Assembly: GCA_963825405.1 (NCBI GenBank)
Contig: CAWGTB010000015.1
Location: forward strand, 124,001 to 188,000
Origin: JACPNO01 sp963825405
GTDB taxonomy: Bacteria > Acidobacteriota > Terriglobia > Bryobacterales > Bryobacteraceae
Direction: 5' to 3'
DNA length: 64,000 nt
The notes below the pieces were generated by a model. The model saw only the letters and a list, made by a program, of their open reading frames with translations, had not been told where the DNA came from and searched no databases. The position numbers were made by a program, and so were the translations under genes. The stretch's first letter is position 1. Each line of letters begins with the position of its first letter. This document shows positions 12,601 to 21,815 of this stretch, piece by piece.

Positions 12601-13096
12601 CAATACCGGAGTGCCCGCAAAGATTATGGGCGGCTGGTCCATCGGCGGCATCCTCTCCATACAGGGTGGCGTTCCGTACACCATTACCTCGGGCGGCGAT
12701 TCTTTGAATGGCAATAGTCCGCTGGGCAACCGCGTCAATATTATCGGGAATCCCACTCTGGACAATCCCACCCCCAGCAAGTGGTTCAACACTGCGGCCT
12801 TCGCCGCTCCGGCTTTCGGGCAGATTGGGAATTTCCACAGCTTCCTGCTCGGACCGTCCGACACTCGCCTGGACCTCTCGTTGCGCAAGGTCACGCCTAT
12901 CACGGAATGGCTCAAGTTCAGCCTGGTTGGCGAGTTCTTTAACTTCACCAACACTCCTCAATTCGGTCCACCGGACGGGAATCTGCGCAGCCCAACCTTC
13001 GGCGTAACCAACGGACCGGGCGGCGGTCTGGGCGCCAACACGCTGGGGCCGTACGGCAGCCGGCAGGTGCAGCTCGGCGCGCGCTTCGACTTCTAA
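9692..13096 (+). CDS. Oar-like TonB-dependent outer-membrane receptor
   Basis: 1134 residues, intact. The GTG start at 9692 is set by the Shine-Dalgarno AGGAGG ending 5 bases upstream. The hydrophobic segment near residues 24-45 (LLAFLALAALATTLWGQ) is the signal peptide. Residues about 46-120 form a carboxypeptidase regulatory-like domain (GFVTDPSQAAVPGATVVVKH through GLKVGSVSESVEVQAT). A plug-like region follows (MVDGSSVNGDRTDVAQ, VGALVQMESKSGTNSFHGGA), then a large beta-barrel ending in the aromatic residue F (GARFDF). Acidobacteria carry many such receptors, thought to import polymers or oligomers with energy from TonB. The substrate is unknown, but the upstream LacI-type site links it to the catabolic operons. 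Confidence 0.93.
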   Translation: MKNDENRLAVPTSRMLPASYHPKLSRALLAFLALAALATTLWGQGASYLTGFVTDPSQAAVPGATVVVKHQQTGNRYEMRTTDTGIYRSPDLAPGMYDVTVTVQGFQEARITGVEVILGQSRELDIGLKVGSVSESVEVQATAALLKTEDPGLGQNIEYAQVANLPYFNRSAGVLLALAPTVRYTGEDVISYGASRYNVGAFTNVNVMVDGSSVNGDRTDVAQMVFNPSVEALQEVKVATSQYSAQFGKDVGALVQMESKSGTNSFHGGAYGYFRNEDLDAMNAFSQTRPVDRQQMYGGTIGGPILKNKLFFFGSFEAQKAISPAGVNLTVPTVAERGGDFSGSGNTIYNPFSSHVDPVTGATVRDPFPGNKIDPSLFDSASLKALQFIPNPANSNLTNNLNSSTGTNLTKYRSVNRVDWNARDRDHFYGTWMIDHTLSENLGVPAYNVISPAASPTLSGFGFQFQTQSYTFSEIHNFSPTFFMSNRVAYRPRYIERVNPAVDPSAAWADKLGIKNYAGALLPASFGGDLGFPTYNFSGYTGLGPGSLLFQENPIKEVSYDLDLTYVHGRHTIKYGFQMEYGQHGAPDQSLPTGSFSFGPNETSQPGLANTGNSIASFLLGQVDNAVTQLGPPLTWHSFYYSGYVQDDFKAAHNLTINLGLRLDFDGPVYEQDYRGNGFDLYGINPVSGTPGSVLFFNTAGYPRKGFYNTDYHRFAPRIGFAYQILPKTVIRGGYGIYNINPTLGANRRAPSLGFTTVGSFASPDGGISPAFQLQNGFPSYPLGGDPHTLTAGFGAVQPGQIPTTSPTFVNPTWNMGNVQNINLSIQHQLPGNVVLEIAGQSSLGRNLSDDSQNWNEVPPSLWGIPGANNLRRPYPQYGNVTQIKDPIAYTNYWNGYIKVDKRFSKGLTLIANYSYGRNLGFTSGSIYFPKLSYGPTVFDEANGVTSIPYQTALVSWVYEIPWGPGKNYFNTGVPAKIMGGWSIGGILSIQGGVPYTITSGGDSLNGNSPLGNRVNIIGNPTLDNPTPSKWFNTAAFAAPAFGQIGNFHSFLLGPSDTRLDLSLRKVTPITEWLKFSLVGEFFNFTNTPQFGPPDGNLRSPTFGVTNGPGGGLGANTLGPYGSRQVQLGARFDF

Positions 13097-13118
13097 GCAG
13101 TCGAGTCGGCAACACACG

Positions 13119-13149
13119 GAGGGTGCGGCAGTCCGCACCCTCTTTTTTT
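13119..13149 (+). terminator. Rho-independent terminator of the TonB-receptor gene
   Basis: A 10-bp perfect GC-rich stem (13119-13128 with 13133-13142) has a CAGT loop and is followed by seven T residues at 13143-13149. It starts 23 bases after the receptor stop codon. Confidence 0.92.
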
Positions 13150-13173
13150 GTCTCAAGTGAACTATTCAGGGCA

Positions 13174-13189
13174 GGTTTAGCGATTGACC
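13174..13189. promoter_or_regulatory. Degenerate LacI-type operator before the Gfo/ICL operon
   Basis: GGTTTAGCGATTGACC differs at two positions from the reverse complement of the 39641-39656 site and keeps the central CG. It ends 12 bases before the ATG at 13202, so it would block initiation or early elongation. No clear promoter is seen beside it. Confidence 0.35.
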
Positions 13190-13201
13190 GAATGCCGGGC
13201 G

Positions 13202-14479
13202 ATGGCATACACTAACGACGATTCCGAGGAGATGGACTGCGTGGGCTCCGCAGCGGCAGATTCCGGCAACGTTCGAATCGGCGTGATTGGCTGCGGCGGC
13301 GCTGCCTGGACCGGGCACATGCCATGGATCTGGGGACACCCGAATGCCACGCTGGCCGCAGTGTGCGATGCCGACTTGCAGCGCGCCCGCGAAGCCGGCC
13401 AGCGCTACAACGTGCCGCTAGTGTTCGACGACTACCGCCGGCTGCTCGATCATCCGGGCATCGATGCCGTCGTCATCTGCACGCCACCCGCGTCCCACTG
13501 CGAATTCGCAGTAGCCGCAGCCGAAGCAAGGAAGCATGTGCTGCTCGAAAAGCCGATGGCTCGCACGGTTGCGGAGTGCGATCAAATCGCCGCAGCCGCC
13601 CGGCGCAACGGCATTCTGCTCATGCTGGGCCATGAAAAGCGCTTCAGCGTTGCTTCGGAGAAAATTCGTCAGTTGATTCAGCGCGGCGACCTGGGCGCAA
13701 TCTTTTATCTGGTCGTGCACTGGGGCGCGTCGGTGAAGCTGTGCCCCGAGCGTCTGATTCCGGAGGGCTATCGCGAGAGCTACGAGTGGCGGTGGCGCGA
13801 CGCGTCGGTTGGCGGCGGCCTGCTGCAGGACCATCTGCCGCACTATGTCGACCTGTGGCGCTGGTGGACGGGTTCAGAGGTAGTGTCAGTTTGCGCCGAA
13901 GTGCAGAACGTCACGCGGGATTATTTGCATCGTCCGGAGATTGCAGCCTGGGAAGATTTCGGAACCGTGCTGATGCGCTTTGCCAACGGCGCCGTCGCGG
14001 TATTCAACACCGGCACCGTCGGCCGAGGCCTCTCGCCCATTCAGCATCAGGGCTCGGGCATCGGCGAGTGGTCCGAATTCGGTTATTTATTCGGCACGCG
14101 CGGGCAACTCGCGTTCGATTTTCCGCCGTGGGATTCGCCGGAGAACGGGCGGCTCATGGTTTGGTCGCTGGAAAAAGATTCCGCATCGGACCGTGGCTGG
14201 TTTCAAGTGGAATTGCCCGAACCGCGACGCTCTCCTGGCGGCCCGCTCTCACCGGCGACCAATGAAAATTATATGTTCAACCGGCAAATGGACCACTTTA
14301 TCCGCTGCATTCAGACCGGCGCGCACCCTGCCGTGAACGCCGCCGACGGACGCGCCACGCTCGCCGTGGTCGAAGCGGTCTACGAATCACAGCGCACCAA
14401 CCAGAAGGTGACGGTGCCGCCAGCGATCGAGGACTCAAATGGAAATACCGTATCTGACGCCATTGCTCGCACAGAATAA
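13202..14479 (+). CDS. Gfo/Idh/MocA-family NAD(P)-dependent oxidoreductase
   Basis: About 425 residues from the ATG at 13202; a TTG at 13184 is in frame but overlaps the candidate operator. The Rossmann motif RIGVIGCGGAAWTGHMPWIW lies near residues 22-41. VVICTPPASHCEFAV and the signature LLEKPMARTVAECD contain the conserved Glu-Lys-Pro. Members oxidise sugars, sugar acids, inositols or related cyclic alcohols. The substrate cannot be read from the sequence. There is no signal peptide, so it is cytoplasmic. It is the first gene of a five-gene operon and overlaps the next gene by 41 bp. Confidence 0.88.
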   Translation: MAYTNDDSEEMDCVGSAAADSGNVRIGVIGCGGAAWTGHMPWIWGHPNATLAAVCDADLQRAREAGQRYNVPLVFDDYRRLLDHPGIDAVVICTPPASHCEFAVAAAEARKHVLLEKPMARTVAECDQIAAAARRNGILLMLGHEKRFSVASEKIRQLIQRGDLGAIFYLVVHWGASVKLCPERLIPEGYRESYEWRWRDASVGGGLLQDHLPHYVDLWRWWTGSEVVSVCAEVQNVTRDYLHRPEIAAWEDFGTVLMRFANGAVAVFNTGTVGRGLSPIQHQGSGIGEWSEFGYLFGTRGQLAFDFPPWDSPENGRLMVWSLEKDSASDRGWFQVELPEPRRSPGGPLSPATNENYMFNRQMDHFIRCIQTGAHPAVNAADGRATLAVVEAVYESQRTNQKVTVPPAIEDSNGNTVSDAIARTE

Positions 14480-15383
14480 GCCCATCTGGATCATGGGCGT
14501 GTACGACGTGCTCTCGGCCAAGATTGCCGAGCGCGCCGGTTTCGACGCCGTCGGCGTGCAATCGCTGCAGATGGCTTTTGCCAACGGCCAGCCCGACATT
14601 GGTGTGATCACGCCCGATCAGATTCTCGAGACCTGCCGCAAAATCCGCCGCGCGATCAATCTGCCGATCGTGGTCGATTTCGAGCAGGGATTCGGCGAGC
14701 CGTACGCCTCGGTTTTTTGGATGAACGAATTCGAGCGTGCCGGCGTGGCCGCGGTTCATATCGATGATTACGGTCTGCCGTACAAGTGCCCATTCATTCC
14801 GCCGCATGTGATGGCGCTGGAATCGATGGACCAGACGGCCGACAAAATTCGCGCTATGGCCGGCGAGAAGCTCGACCCGCGTTTCATGGTGATCGGCCGG
14901 CCTGGAACCTATGTGGCCCGCGTTCACAACGATGAGGAATCGCGCCGCACCGACTGGATTCGCCGCGCCAACGCGTATCAGCAGGCAGGGGCCGACGTCA
15001 TCTTCGCCATCTGCTGGACTGAGGCGCACGCTCGGTTTTTCCGCCAGCAGGTTACCGGGCCGATGATGACCATCCGCACGCTCGGCACGGAGATCAATGC
15101 CGACCGCGTGCAGTATGCGTCGGACATGATGAATCTCAGCGTGGACGAATTGCATGCCCTCGGCTATCAGTTGCAGAGCGAGCCCAGCACCATGATCGGC
15201 GTCGCGGCGCATGCCATGGCCGATGCGCTGGCGAAGGAGCGGGCTTCGGGCAGGATCAACAGCGTGGCGGCCGATCATGGCAATTTGTACGAGCTGATGG
15301 AACTCTGGATGAACGTGGACGAAGTTCGCAGAATCCGCCAGCAATATGTGAAATCTGAACTCAACATTTGTGGAAAAGACTGA
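14439..15383 (+). CDS. Isocitrate lyase/PEP mutase-superfamily enzyme
   Basis: 314 residues, a TIM-barrel C-C lyase or hydrolase family acting on short 2- or 3-carboxylic acids. Segments expected of the fold are GVYDVLSAKIAERAGFDAVG, IVVDFEQGFGEPYASVFW, and VAAVHIDDYGLPYKCPF where the superfamily often has E-D-x-x-x-PK-x-C. The cysteine is kept, but the usual KKCGH motif is changed to YKCPF, so the reaction may be unusual. The C-terminal part is longer than in methylisocitrate lyase. Its start lies 41 bp inside the preceding gene, and its stop overlaps the next start as TGATG. Confidence 0.8.
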   Translation: MEIPYLTPLLAQNKPIWIMGVYDVLSAKIAERAGFDAVGVQSLQMAFANGQPDIGVITPDQILETCRKIRRAINLPIVVDFEQGFGEPYASVFWMNEFERAGVAAVHIDDYGLPYKCPFIPPHVMALESMDQTADKIRAMAGEKLDPRFMVIGRPGTYVARVHNDEESRRTDWIRRANAYQQAGADVIFAICWTEAHARFFRQQVTGPMMTIRTLGTEINADRVQYASDMMNLSVDELHALGYQLQSEPSTMIGVAAHAMADALAKERASGRINSVAADHGNLYELMELWMNVDEVRRIRQQYVKSELNICGKD

Positions 15384-15799
15384 TGCTGACACGACTGTGG
15401 ACGATTGGTGTAAAAGTGCCGGATCTCGAAAGAGAGCTGGAGTTTCATCGCCAGATCGGCAGCACGCTGGTGCTGGATGAGACCATCCACCTCGATGGCG
15501 AAGACTTCCGCGTGCCGCTGATTCGCATGGGCGACAAGTATATGCACCTCGCCGAAAAGATGGTTTACGAAAAATTGCTGGATCATCCGCTGCCTTTCGG
15601 AATTGCTCACGTCGTGTACCGGACGGACAGTTTCGATCAGGATGTTCAAACCGCATTGCAGGCCGGCGCGACGCTCATTCGCCCGGTAGCTACGATCTCG
15701 GCCGGATTCGGCGAGCGGCGCGTCGCGTTCTTCCATGCGCCCGGCCGTTGGATTTTTGAAATCATCGAGGTCCTGCGCGACCTCGTCCCGGAGGTGTGA
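15383..15799 (+). CDS. VOC (glyoxalase/dioxygenase) superfamily protein
   Basis: About 138 residues from the ATG at 15383, which shares its A with the TGA of the upstream gene. It begins MLTRLWTIGVKVPDLEREL, typical of the first beta-strand of a vicinal-oxygen-chelate module. Possible metal ligands are H in IHLDGED or MHLAEK, HVVYRTD, and E in RWIFEIIE. Members are lyases, isomerases or dioxygenases. In this operon a small epimerase or lyase acting on the oxidised sugar product is plausible but unproven. Confidence 0.75.
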   Translation: MLTRLWTIGVKVPDLERELEFHRQIGSTLVLDETIHLDGEDFRVPLIRMGDKYMHLAEKMVYEKLLDHPLPFGIAHVVYRTDSFDQDVQTALQAGATLIRPVATISAGFGERRVAFFHAPGRWIFEIIEVLRDLVPEV

Positions 15800-15805
15800 A
15801 GAACT

Positions 15806-16588
15806 ATGCAGATCAGCCCTCATATTCACCTGGTTGGCAGCGAGCAGTTTGGTTTGAGTCACGCGCTCGATTGCAATTGCTACCTGATTGACGGCGGCAG
15901 CGAACTGGCGCTGGTTGACGCCGGACTGGGCCTAGGCAACGATGACATACTGGCCAATATTCGCGCCGCCGGTTTTCAGCCTGAAAAGCTCACGCACATT
16001 ATCGTCACCCATTCTCACGTCGGGCACTGGGGCGGCGCGGATGGCATTCGCCGCGCAACGGGCGCGCAGGTTTGGGCGCCGGCACTGGGTGTCACGGGAA
16101 TGACGGACATCGCGAACGACCCCGCCATTCAGGCCAACATCAAATTCGGCCGCTATCCCTCGGGATTTTTCCCGGAGCCTTGCACGCCCGACCGCACATT
16201 CAGCGATGGCGAGCGCATTCGCATCGGCAGCTTCGATTTGTCGATCATCGCGACTGCCGGCCATACCAAGGATTCCACCTGCTTCCTGTTCGAAGACGAC
16301 GGGCGCCGCGGTCTATTCACCGGCGACGTGGTTTTCTATGCGGGAATGATCGGCTTGCTGAATCTGGAAGGCTGCAGTCTCAGCGATTACCGGCGCGATA
16401 TTCAAAAGCTCGGCGCGCTCAACATCGATCTGCTGCTGCCCGGCCATGGCGTATTCGTGCTGCGCCGCGGACAGAAACACATCCAGCGGGCGATTCATAA
16501 ATTGAGCGACTTCGTGGTGCCGCGCAGTTTCTTCGAAGACAACGAATTCAATTGGGACCGCGAGTATCTGCGGACCATGACCGGCTGA
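15806..16588 (+). CDS. Metallo-beta-lactamase-fold hydrolase with altered HxHxDH motif
   Basis: 260 residues. GGAGG about 12 bases upstream supports the ATG at 15806. The fold is recognised by NCYLIDGGSELALVDAGLG, the metal motif region IIVTHSHVGHWGGADGIRRA, ATAGHTKDSTCFLF, LFTGDVVFY and LLLPGHGVFV. The canonical H-x-H-x-D-H reads H-S-H-V-G-H here, so the aspartate that normally ligates the second metal is a glycine. The enzyme may use one metal, or the base may be a sequence error. Likely a thioesterase or lactonase-type hydrolase; substrate unknown. Its stop overlaps the transporter start as TGATG. Confidence 0.82.
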   Translation: MQISPHIHLVGSEQFGLSHALDCNCYLIDGGSELALVDAGLGLGNDDILANIRAAGFQPEKLTHIIVTHSHVGHWGGADGIRRATGAQVWAPALGVTGMTDIANDPAIQANIKFGRYPSGFFPEPCTPDRTFSDGERIRIGSFDLSIIATAGHTKDSTCFLFEDDGRRGLFTGDVVFYAGMIGLLNLEGCSLSDYRRDIQKLGALNIDLLLPGHGVFVLRRGQKHIQRAIHKLSDFVVPRSFFEDNEFNWDREYLRTMTG

Positions 16589-18161
16589 TGGGGATCTTCG
16601 ACTATGCGGTAATCGCTGGATATTTTCTGGTGGTGCTGGTCATCGGCTTGCGTACTCGCAAATCGGTCCACACCAGCGATGATTTTTTCCTCTCCGGACG
16701 CTCGCTGCCCGCCTGGATCACTGGCCTGGCGTTCATGGCGGCAAATCTCGGCTCCTTCGAACTGATGGGCTTTGCCGCCAATGGCGCGAAGTACGGCATG
16801 TTCACCAACCAGCTTTACTGGCTGGGCTCGGTGCCGGCCATGATTTTCGCCAGCTTGGTGATGGTGCGCGTTTTTCATCGCGCCGGAGTGCGCAGCGTGC
16901 CGGAATTTCTCCGCATGCGCTTCGACGAAAAATGCCGCGGCCTGAACGCGATGAGCTTTGCGTTCCTGACGATTTTTACATCGGGCTTCAGCTTGTATGG
17001 CCTGGCGATTGTGTTCCACGCGCTGTTTCACTGGTCGCTCGATCTGTGTATCTGGATTTCGGCGGGGACTGTGCTGTTCTACGTGATGTCGGGCGGCCTG
17101 CGCGCTTCCATTTATACCGAGGTGCTGCAATTCGGCCTGATGGTGCTGGGAATTCTGCCGCTCTCGATCATGATTCTGGCGTCTTTCGGCGGGCTGAGCA
17201 GTATGCTGACGCGCCTGCCGGAAAATATGGGGCATACTTGGCTGCCGGTGCTGCATCCGGAAGGGACGGCGTTCGGCGGCGGCCTCTACGTGATCTTTGT
17301 CGGCATGGGGATTGCCAGCTTCGCTTATTGGTCGACGGATTTTCTGGTGATTCAGCGGGCGCTGGCGGCGAAAGATCTGGATGCCGCGCAAAAAACCCCG
17401 CTCATCGCCGCGTTTCCAAAAATGTTTTTCCCGATATTGACGGTGGTGCCGGGACTTGCGGCGCTGCTGGTGATTCCGAAACAGATCGAAGGCAACTACA
17501 ACATGGTGCTGCCGCTGATGTTCCTGCACTATTACCCGGCGGGACTGCTGGGCGTGGGGATCACGGCGCTGCTCGCCAGCTTCATGGCAGGTATGGCCGG
17601 CAACATCACGGCTTTCAATACCGTCTGGACTTACGATGTTTACCAGAACTACATCGCGCCCGGGCCGCTCGGATCAGCACTATCTTCGACGTGGGCCGCG
17701 TGGTGACCGTGGTGGGCACGCTGATTTCGATTGTGACGGCCTACTCCGCGCGCGCGTTTCCTAACGTGTTCGACTATTGGGCGCTGCTCTCGGCGATTTT
17801 CGTGGGTGCTCCGTTTGGCACGTTCGTGCTGGGCGTGTTCACGCGGCGAGTGGATGGGACCGCGGCGTTCGCCGGTATGCTCACCGGAATTCTGACCACG
17901 ATCGGACACTTCGCGCTCTATCACTACGGCTACTTGCACTACGGCAGCGATCTCTCAATGGATTTTTACGGCGCCGGCTACGGGTTCTTCGCGAATGTGC
18001 TGGTGGCCGGGATTTTCACCGTGCTTCGCCCGGGAGCAAAGAGCATTGCGCTCATCCTGCAGGACGAACCGCCAAAAGCTCAGGCCTGGTATATGACTCC
18101 GCAGGCCTGGGCAATCTTGGCTGCGGTGGTAATGATCATTTTGAATATCGTGTACTGGTAA
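16588..18161 (+). CDS. Sodium:solute symporter family transporter (frameshifted)
   Basis: About 520 residues with around 13 membrane helices. The N terminus MGIFDYAVIAGYFLVVLVIG and the segment TSDDFFLSGRSLPAWITGLA are hallmarks of the SSS family, which imports sugars, inositol or organic acids with sodium. Two single-base insertions near 17660 and 17685 break the frame; with both removed the sequence reads YIAPGRSDQHYLRVGRVVTV, as in relatives. As the last gene of the Gfo-ICL-VOC-MBL operon it is the likely inner-membrane importer of the substrate. It ends 6 bp from the stop of the convergent MFS gene. Confidence 0.88.
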
Positions 18162-18167
18162 GCCTCT

Positions 18168-19460
18168 TCAGCTCACTACGGGTTTATCCGGGTTGATGCC
18201 GAACCACAGTAGTCCAGTCAGCAGCAGCAATAGCGCCGCAAAATCCAGGGAGTGAATCCAGCCTAGTTTCTGCGCCAGCATCGGCGTCAGCACGGGCGCT
18301 ACGGCTCCCGCCGCTTGAGCTGTAGTGTTCATCAGACCGAACAGCGTGGCCGGGCGCGAGGGCGCGAGATCGATGGTGCAGGCCCAGGCCGGAGCTTGTC
18401 CGAACAAATGAAATCCCGCCGCCAGCGCGAGCAGGATCATCGCCAGGCGCGCATCTGCGACGCGTGCGCCGGCCACGATCAGCCCGGTCGCCAGAAAGCA
18501 TCCCAAAATTCCGACCCCAGTTCTGCCGATCCGCTTGCCGAATCTTGCGCAGAGAAGATCCGAAGTCCGGCCGCCCAGCGGCGTCAGGCACACAATCGCG
18601 ACATACGGCAGCATCGACCAATAGCCGCCCGCAGCCGGATCCACATGCCGCACGTTGGCGATATAGAGATAGAACCAGGTGTAGAAAACGTAAGCCGGAT
18701 AGCCGCCCAATCCATAGCACAACACCAGCATGACGACGCTGCGATTGGAGAGCACCGTCTTCCATCGCCATTGCGAAGAGACTCCGGCCGGAGCAGTTTC
18801 GCCGCCGGCGCGAATCAGCGCCAGTTCCGCCGCGTTCACGCCGGGATGTTCCTCCGGCCGGCTGGTCGCGTAACCGCGCCACCAAAATGCAATCGCGATA
18901 CCGACAACGCCCAGCACCCAGAACGGCATTTGCCATCCATAGCGCAGCATCAGCGCTACGGTGAATGGCGGCGCGAGAATTCCGCCCAAGCCAATTCCCA
19001 TGAAGAACAGACTGTTGCCTGCCGCGCGCTGAGCGGGCGGCATCCAGCGCGAAACCATTTTGGTGCCGGATGGCAGCACGCAAGACTGCGCCGCGCCAGT
19101 GAGGATGCGCATCGCAATGAAAAATCCCAACGCGCTTGCCGCCGTAATGCGCGCCAGAAAAGGCACAGCCGCGGTAGCCAGTGTGAGGCACGACCAGCCA
19201 AGCAGCGCCGCCGCCAGCACTGGCCGCGGTCCCCAGCGATCGACTGCCAGGCCGATCGGAATCTGGCATGCGCCGTAGCCGATTACAAACGCGCTGAGAA
19301 TCCAGCCGATCTGCACGTTGGTCAGGCGAAATTCGTTTTGGATTCCGCGCGCCGCATAGCTCATGCTCAGGCGGGTGACAAAGGCAAACGTCGTGACCAG
19401 CAGCAGAAGAAGAAGGATGCGCCAGCGCGTTTTCGACGCCGGAACTTCAGAATGTGGCAA
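18168..19460 (-). CDS. Major facilitator superfamily transporter
   Basis: 430 residues with twelve predicted helices. LAVDRWGPRPVLAAALLGW is the conserved loop 2-3 motif (D-R-x-G-x-R). The overall look is of the anion:cation symporter or hexuronate-transporter subfamily (YAARGIQNEFRLTNVQIGWILSAFVIGYGACQIP pattern). It probably imports an organic anion such as a sugar acid. It is the last gene of the long minus-strand operon, and its start overlaps the end of the cyclase gene by 14 bp. Confidence 0.87.
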   Translation of the reverse strand: MPHSEVPASKTRWRILLLLLLVTTFAFVTRLSMSYAARGIQNEFRLTNVQIGWILSAFVIGYGACQIPIGLAVDRWGPRPVLAAALLGWSCLTLATAAVPFLARITAASALGFFIAMRILTGAAQSCVLPSGTKMVSRWMPPAQRAAGNSLFFMGIGLGGILAPPFTVALMLRYGWQMPFWVLGVVGIAIAFWWRGYATSRPEEHPGVNAAELALIRAGGETAPAGVSSQWRWKTVLSNRSVVMLVLCYGLGGYPAYVFYTWFYLYIANVRHVDPAAGGYWSMLPYVAIVCLTPLGGRTSDLLCARFGKRIGRTGVGILGCFLATGLIVAGARVADARLAMILLALAAGFHLFGQAPAWACTIDLAPSRPATLFGLMNTTAQAAGAVAPVLTPMLAQKLGWIHSLDFAALLLLLTGLLWFGINPDKPVVS

Positions 19461-20356
19461 TGGGATTGATCGGCGAGCCGGTGCCGCCGGCGACAGCGAG
19501 AGGCGCGGCCGTCAGCAGAAACTCCCAACGATTCCGCTTGGCGCATTCCGCGCTGATCGGCTCGAGATCGCAGTTATCCAGGATAGGAACACCCATGGCA
19601 AAGATAGTACCCCAATGGATGGGCAGCTTGATGCCGTCCATGCCGGAGGGCATGACGTCGCTCGCCATATCGCCGGCCAGCACCGCCACATCGCGGTTGC
19701 GCAGCCACGCCAGGCAGGCAACATCCAGGCCTGCCGAATCGCTTTCGAAATCCCAATCGCCCTGTTTGGCGCGGCGCGCCCAGCGGCCGGTGCGGATGAA
19801 AATCGCGTCGCCGGGGCCGACTTGCGTGCCCGATTTTTTCTCCCACGCATCGAGATCCTGCGGCTGGACTGCGTGCCGGCCGGGCAGATATTCCGTACCC
19901 AGCAGCCGGGGAATGTCCATCAGAACCCCGCGCGTGAACAGTCCGGTCTTCATGAGAAGCACCGAAAGTTTTCCCGCTCCCTTCTCGCTGACTTCGCGCT
20001 GCGAGATGCCGTTGTACATTTGTCCCTTGTAAAACAGATGGCAGAGCGCGTCCAGATGGGTTTGGGTGTAGCCGTGATATTGCACGGTGTAAACATCGGC
20101 GGAGGAATCGGCGTTGCTATCGAAGCCGGTCGAGATCATCCGATGCTCGAAGGCCGGTGAGGAGGCCGCCGTCTCTTTGACGACGTCGTGAGAAAGCGAG
20201 AGCGAAACGCCGCTGTCGACCAGTTGCGCGGCGCTTTTGCGTTTCTCGGGCGTGATGAGGTTCAATGCGCCGAGTTGATCCTGCAGCTCCCCAGCGTCCC
20301 CAATTGGAGATGGAGTCGATGACCTTGTCGAAGTCCCGCCGCTCCGGCGAGCTCAC
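19447..20356 (-). CDS. Cyclase/kynurenine-formamidase-family metal hydrolase (frameshifted)
   Basis: About 300 residues. The GTG start at 20356 overlaps the stop of the DUF1501 gene as GTGA. The N terminus SNWGRWG followed by ALNLITPEKR is typical of the cyclase family (PF04199). The frame changes near 20305. The metal motif appears as HGYTQTHLDALCHLFYKG, with the family pattern H-x-G-T-H-x-D-x-P-x-H altered to TQTHLDALCH. GDAIFIRTGRW and LAGDMASDVMP also fit. Members hydrolyse amides, lactones or cyclic products in the cytoplasm. In this operon a lactone or cyclised acid is a reasonable substrate guess. Confidence 0.82.
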
Positions 20357-21806
20357 GCTTTGACCAGCCGCGCCGCCAGATTGTTGTCGCCGCCCACGTC
20401 GGAGAGCCGGTAATCACGGCCTTGCGAGAAATACGTCAAGCGTTTGTGGTCTTCGCCGAGCAGCCCCAGGATGGTCGCGTGGAAATCGTGTACGTGGACT
20501 TTATCGGTGGCCGCGCGCAATCCGATGTCGTCGGTCGCGCCGATGATCTTGCCGCCTTGAATTCCACCGCCCGCCATCCAGACGCTGAAGCCGTAGGGGT
20601 TGTGATCGCGTCCGCCGCCCACGCCGCCGTTGGCGTTGCCATCCGTCATTGGCGTGCGACCGAATTCACCGCCCCATATGACTAGCGTGCTGTCGAGCAG
20701 CCCGCGCGCTTTGAGATCGGTGAGCAGGCCGGCCACCGGCTTATCCACGGTGCGGGCCAGTTCGAGGTGGTTCTTGTCGCACTGATTGTGGCCGTCCCAA
20801 TCCTTGCCGCTGGCGCTGCCGGAATATAACTGGATGAACCGCACGCCGCGCTCGACCATGCGGCGGGCCATCAGGCACTTGGTGCCGTAGTCGCTGGTGA
20901 TGGGGTCGTCGATGCCGTAGAGCTTCTTGGTGGCGTCGGTTTCTTTGGAGAGTTCAACCAGCTCCGGTGCGGCAATCTGCATGCGAAACGCGAGCTCGTA
21001 GGAGGCGATGCGCGCGGCCAGATCGGAATCTTCGCTGCGGGTTTCGAGATGCCGCTCGTTGTACCACTTGAGCATGTCGAGCATGTCGCGCTCGTCTTTG
21101 GCGCCGATTTCCTCGGGCCGCCGGACATTTAGAATGGGCGTGCCGTTGCTGCGCAGCACGGTGCCCTGATACATCGCCGGCAGGAATCCGGACGAGTACG
21201 CCGTGGGTCCGGACTTGGTATTGCCTTGCAGCATCACCACGTAAGCCGGCAGGTTCTCGCTCTGGCTGCCGAGGCCATAGACCACCCAGGAACCGACGCT
21301 GGGACGGCCCAGGCGCGGCCATCCGTTGTTCATCCAGTTCAGCGCATTCGAATGCGTGAAGCCGTCGTGATAGCAGGAGCGAATCACGGCCAGATCGTCG
21401 GCATGCTGCGCTACATTCTCGAACAGGTCGGAAATTTCGATTCCGGATTGTCCGTATTTCTTGAACGTCCGGCGCGAGGCCATCAGCGGCGCTTCGCTGG
21501 CTTTGGTGAATTGCAGAAACACGTTGCCGAAGCTGGCGGGCGTGGGCTGGCCATCGTACTTGGTGAGCGCCGGCTTGGGATCGAAGGTGTCCACGTGGCT
21601 CGGGCCGCCGTGCATGAAAAGATAAATCACGCTCTTGGCTTTGGCCGGAAAGTGCTGCGGCTTGGCCGCCAGCGGATTGGTAAACGCGGTGGTAGCGGCC
21701 GACGCGACGCCCGGCCCAGCAGCGAAGACAGCGCCAGCATGCCGAAGCCGGCGCCGGTCTTTTCCAGAAATTCGCGGCGGGAAGCAAATAGTCCGTTGTC
21801 ACTCAT
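20353..21806 (-). CDS. DUF1501 secreted protein (alkaline-phosphatase/sulfatase-like), copy 1 (frameshifted)
   Basis: About 480 residues. It starts at ATG 21806 with SRREFLEKTGAGFGMLALSSLL, a twin-arginine-type signal. The frame slips near 21712; one missing G restores VASAATTAFTNPLAAKPQHF and joins the main body. SVIYLFMHGGPSHVDTFDPK is the DUF1501 entry motif, and LVIWGGEFGRTPMTDGNANG plus GRDHNPYGFSVWMAGGGIQG are the late motifs. The fold is related to alkaline phosphatase/sulfatase, but the function is unknown. It is always found beside DUF1549/DUF1553 genes, here 10 bp downstream of one. The folded protein is presumably exported by Tat. Confidence 0.88.
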
Positions 21807-21815
21807 GATGGTGCC

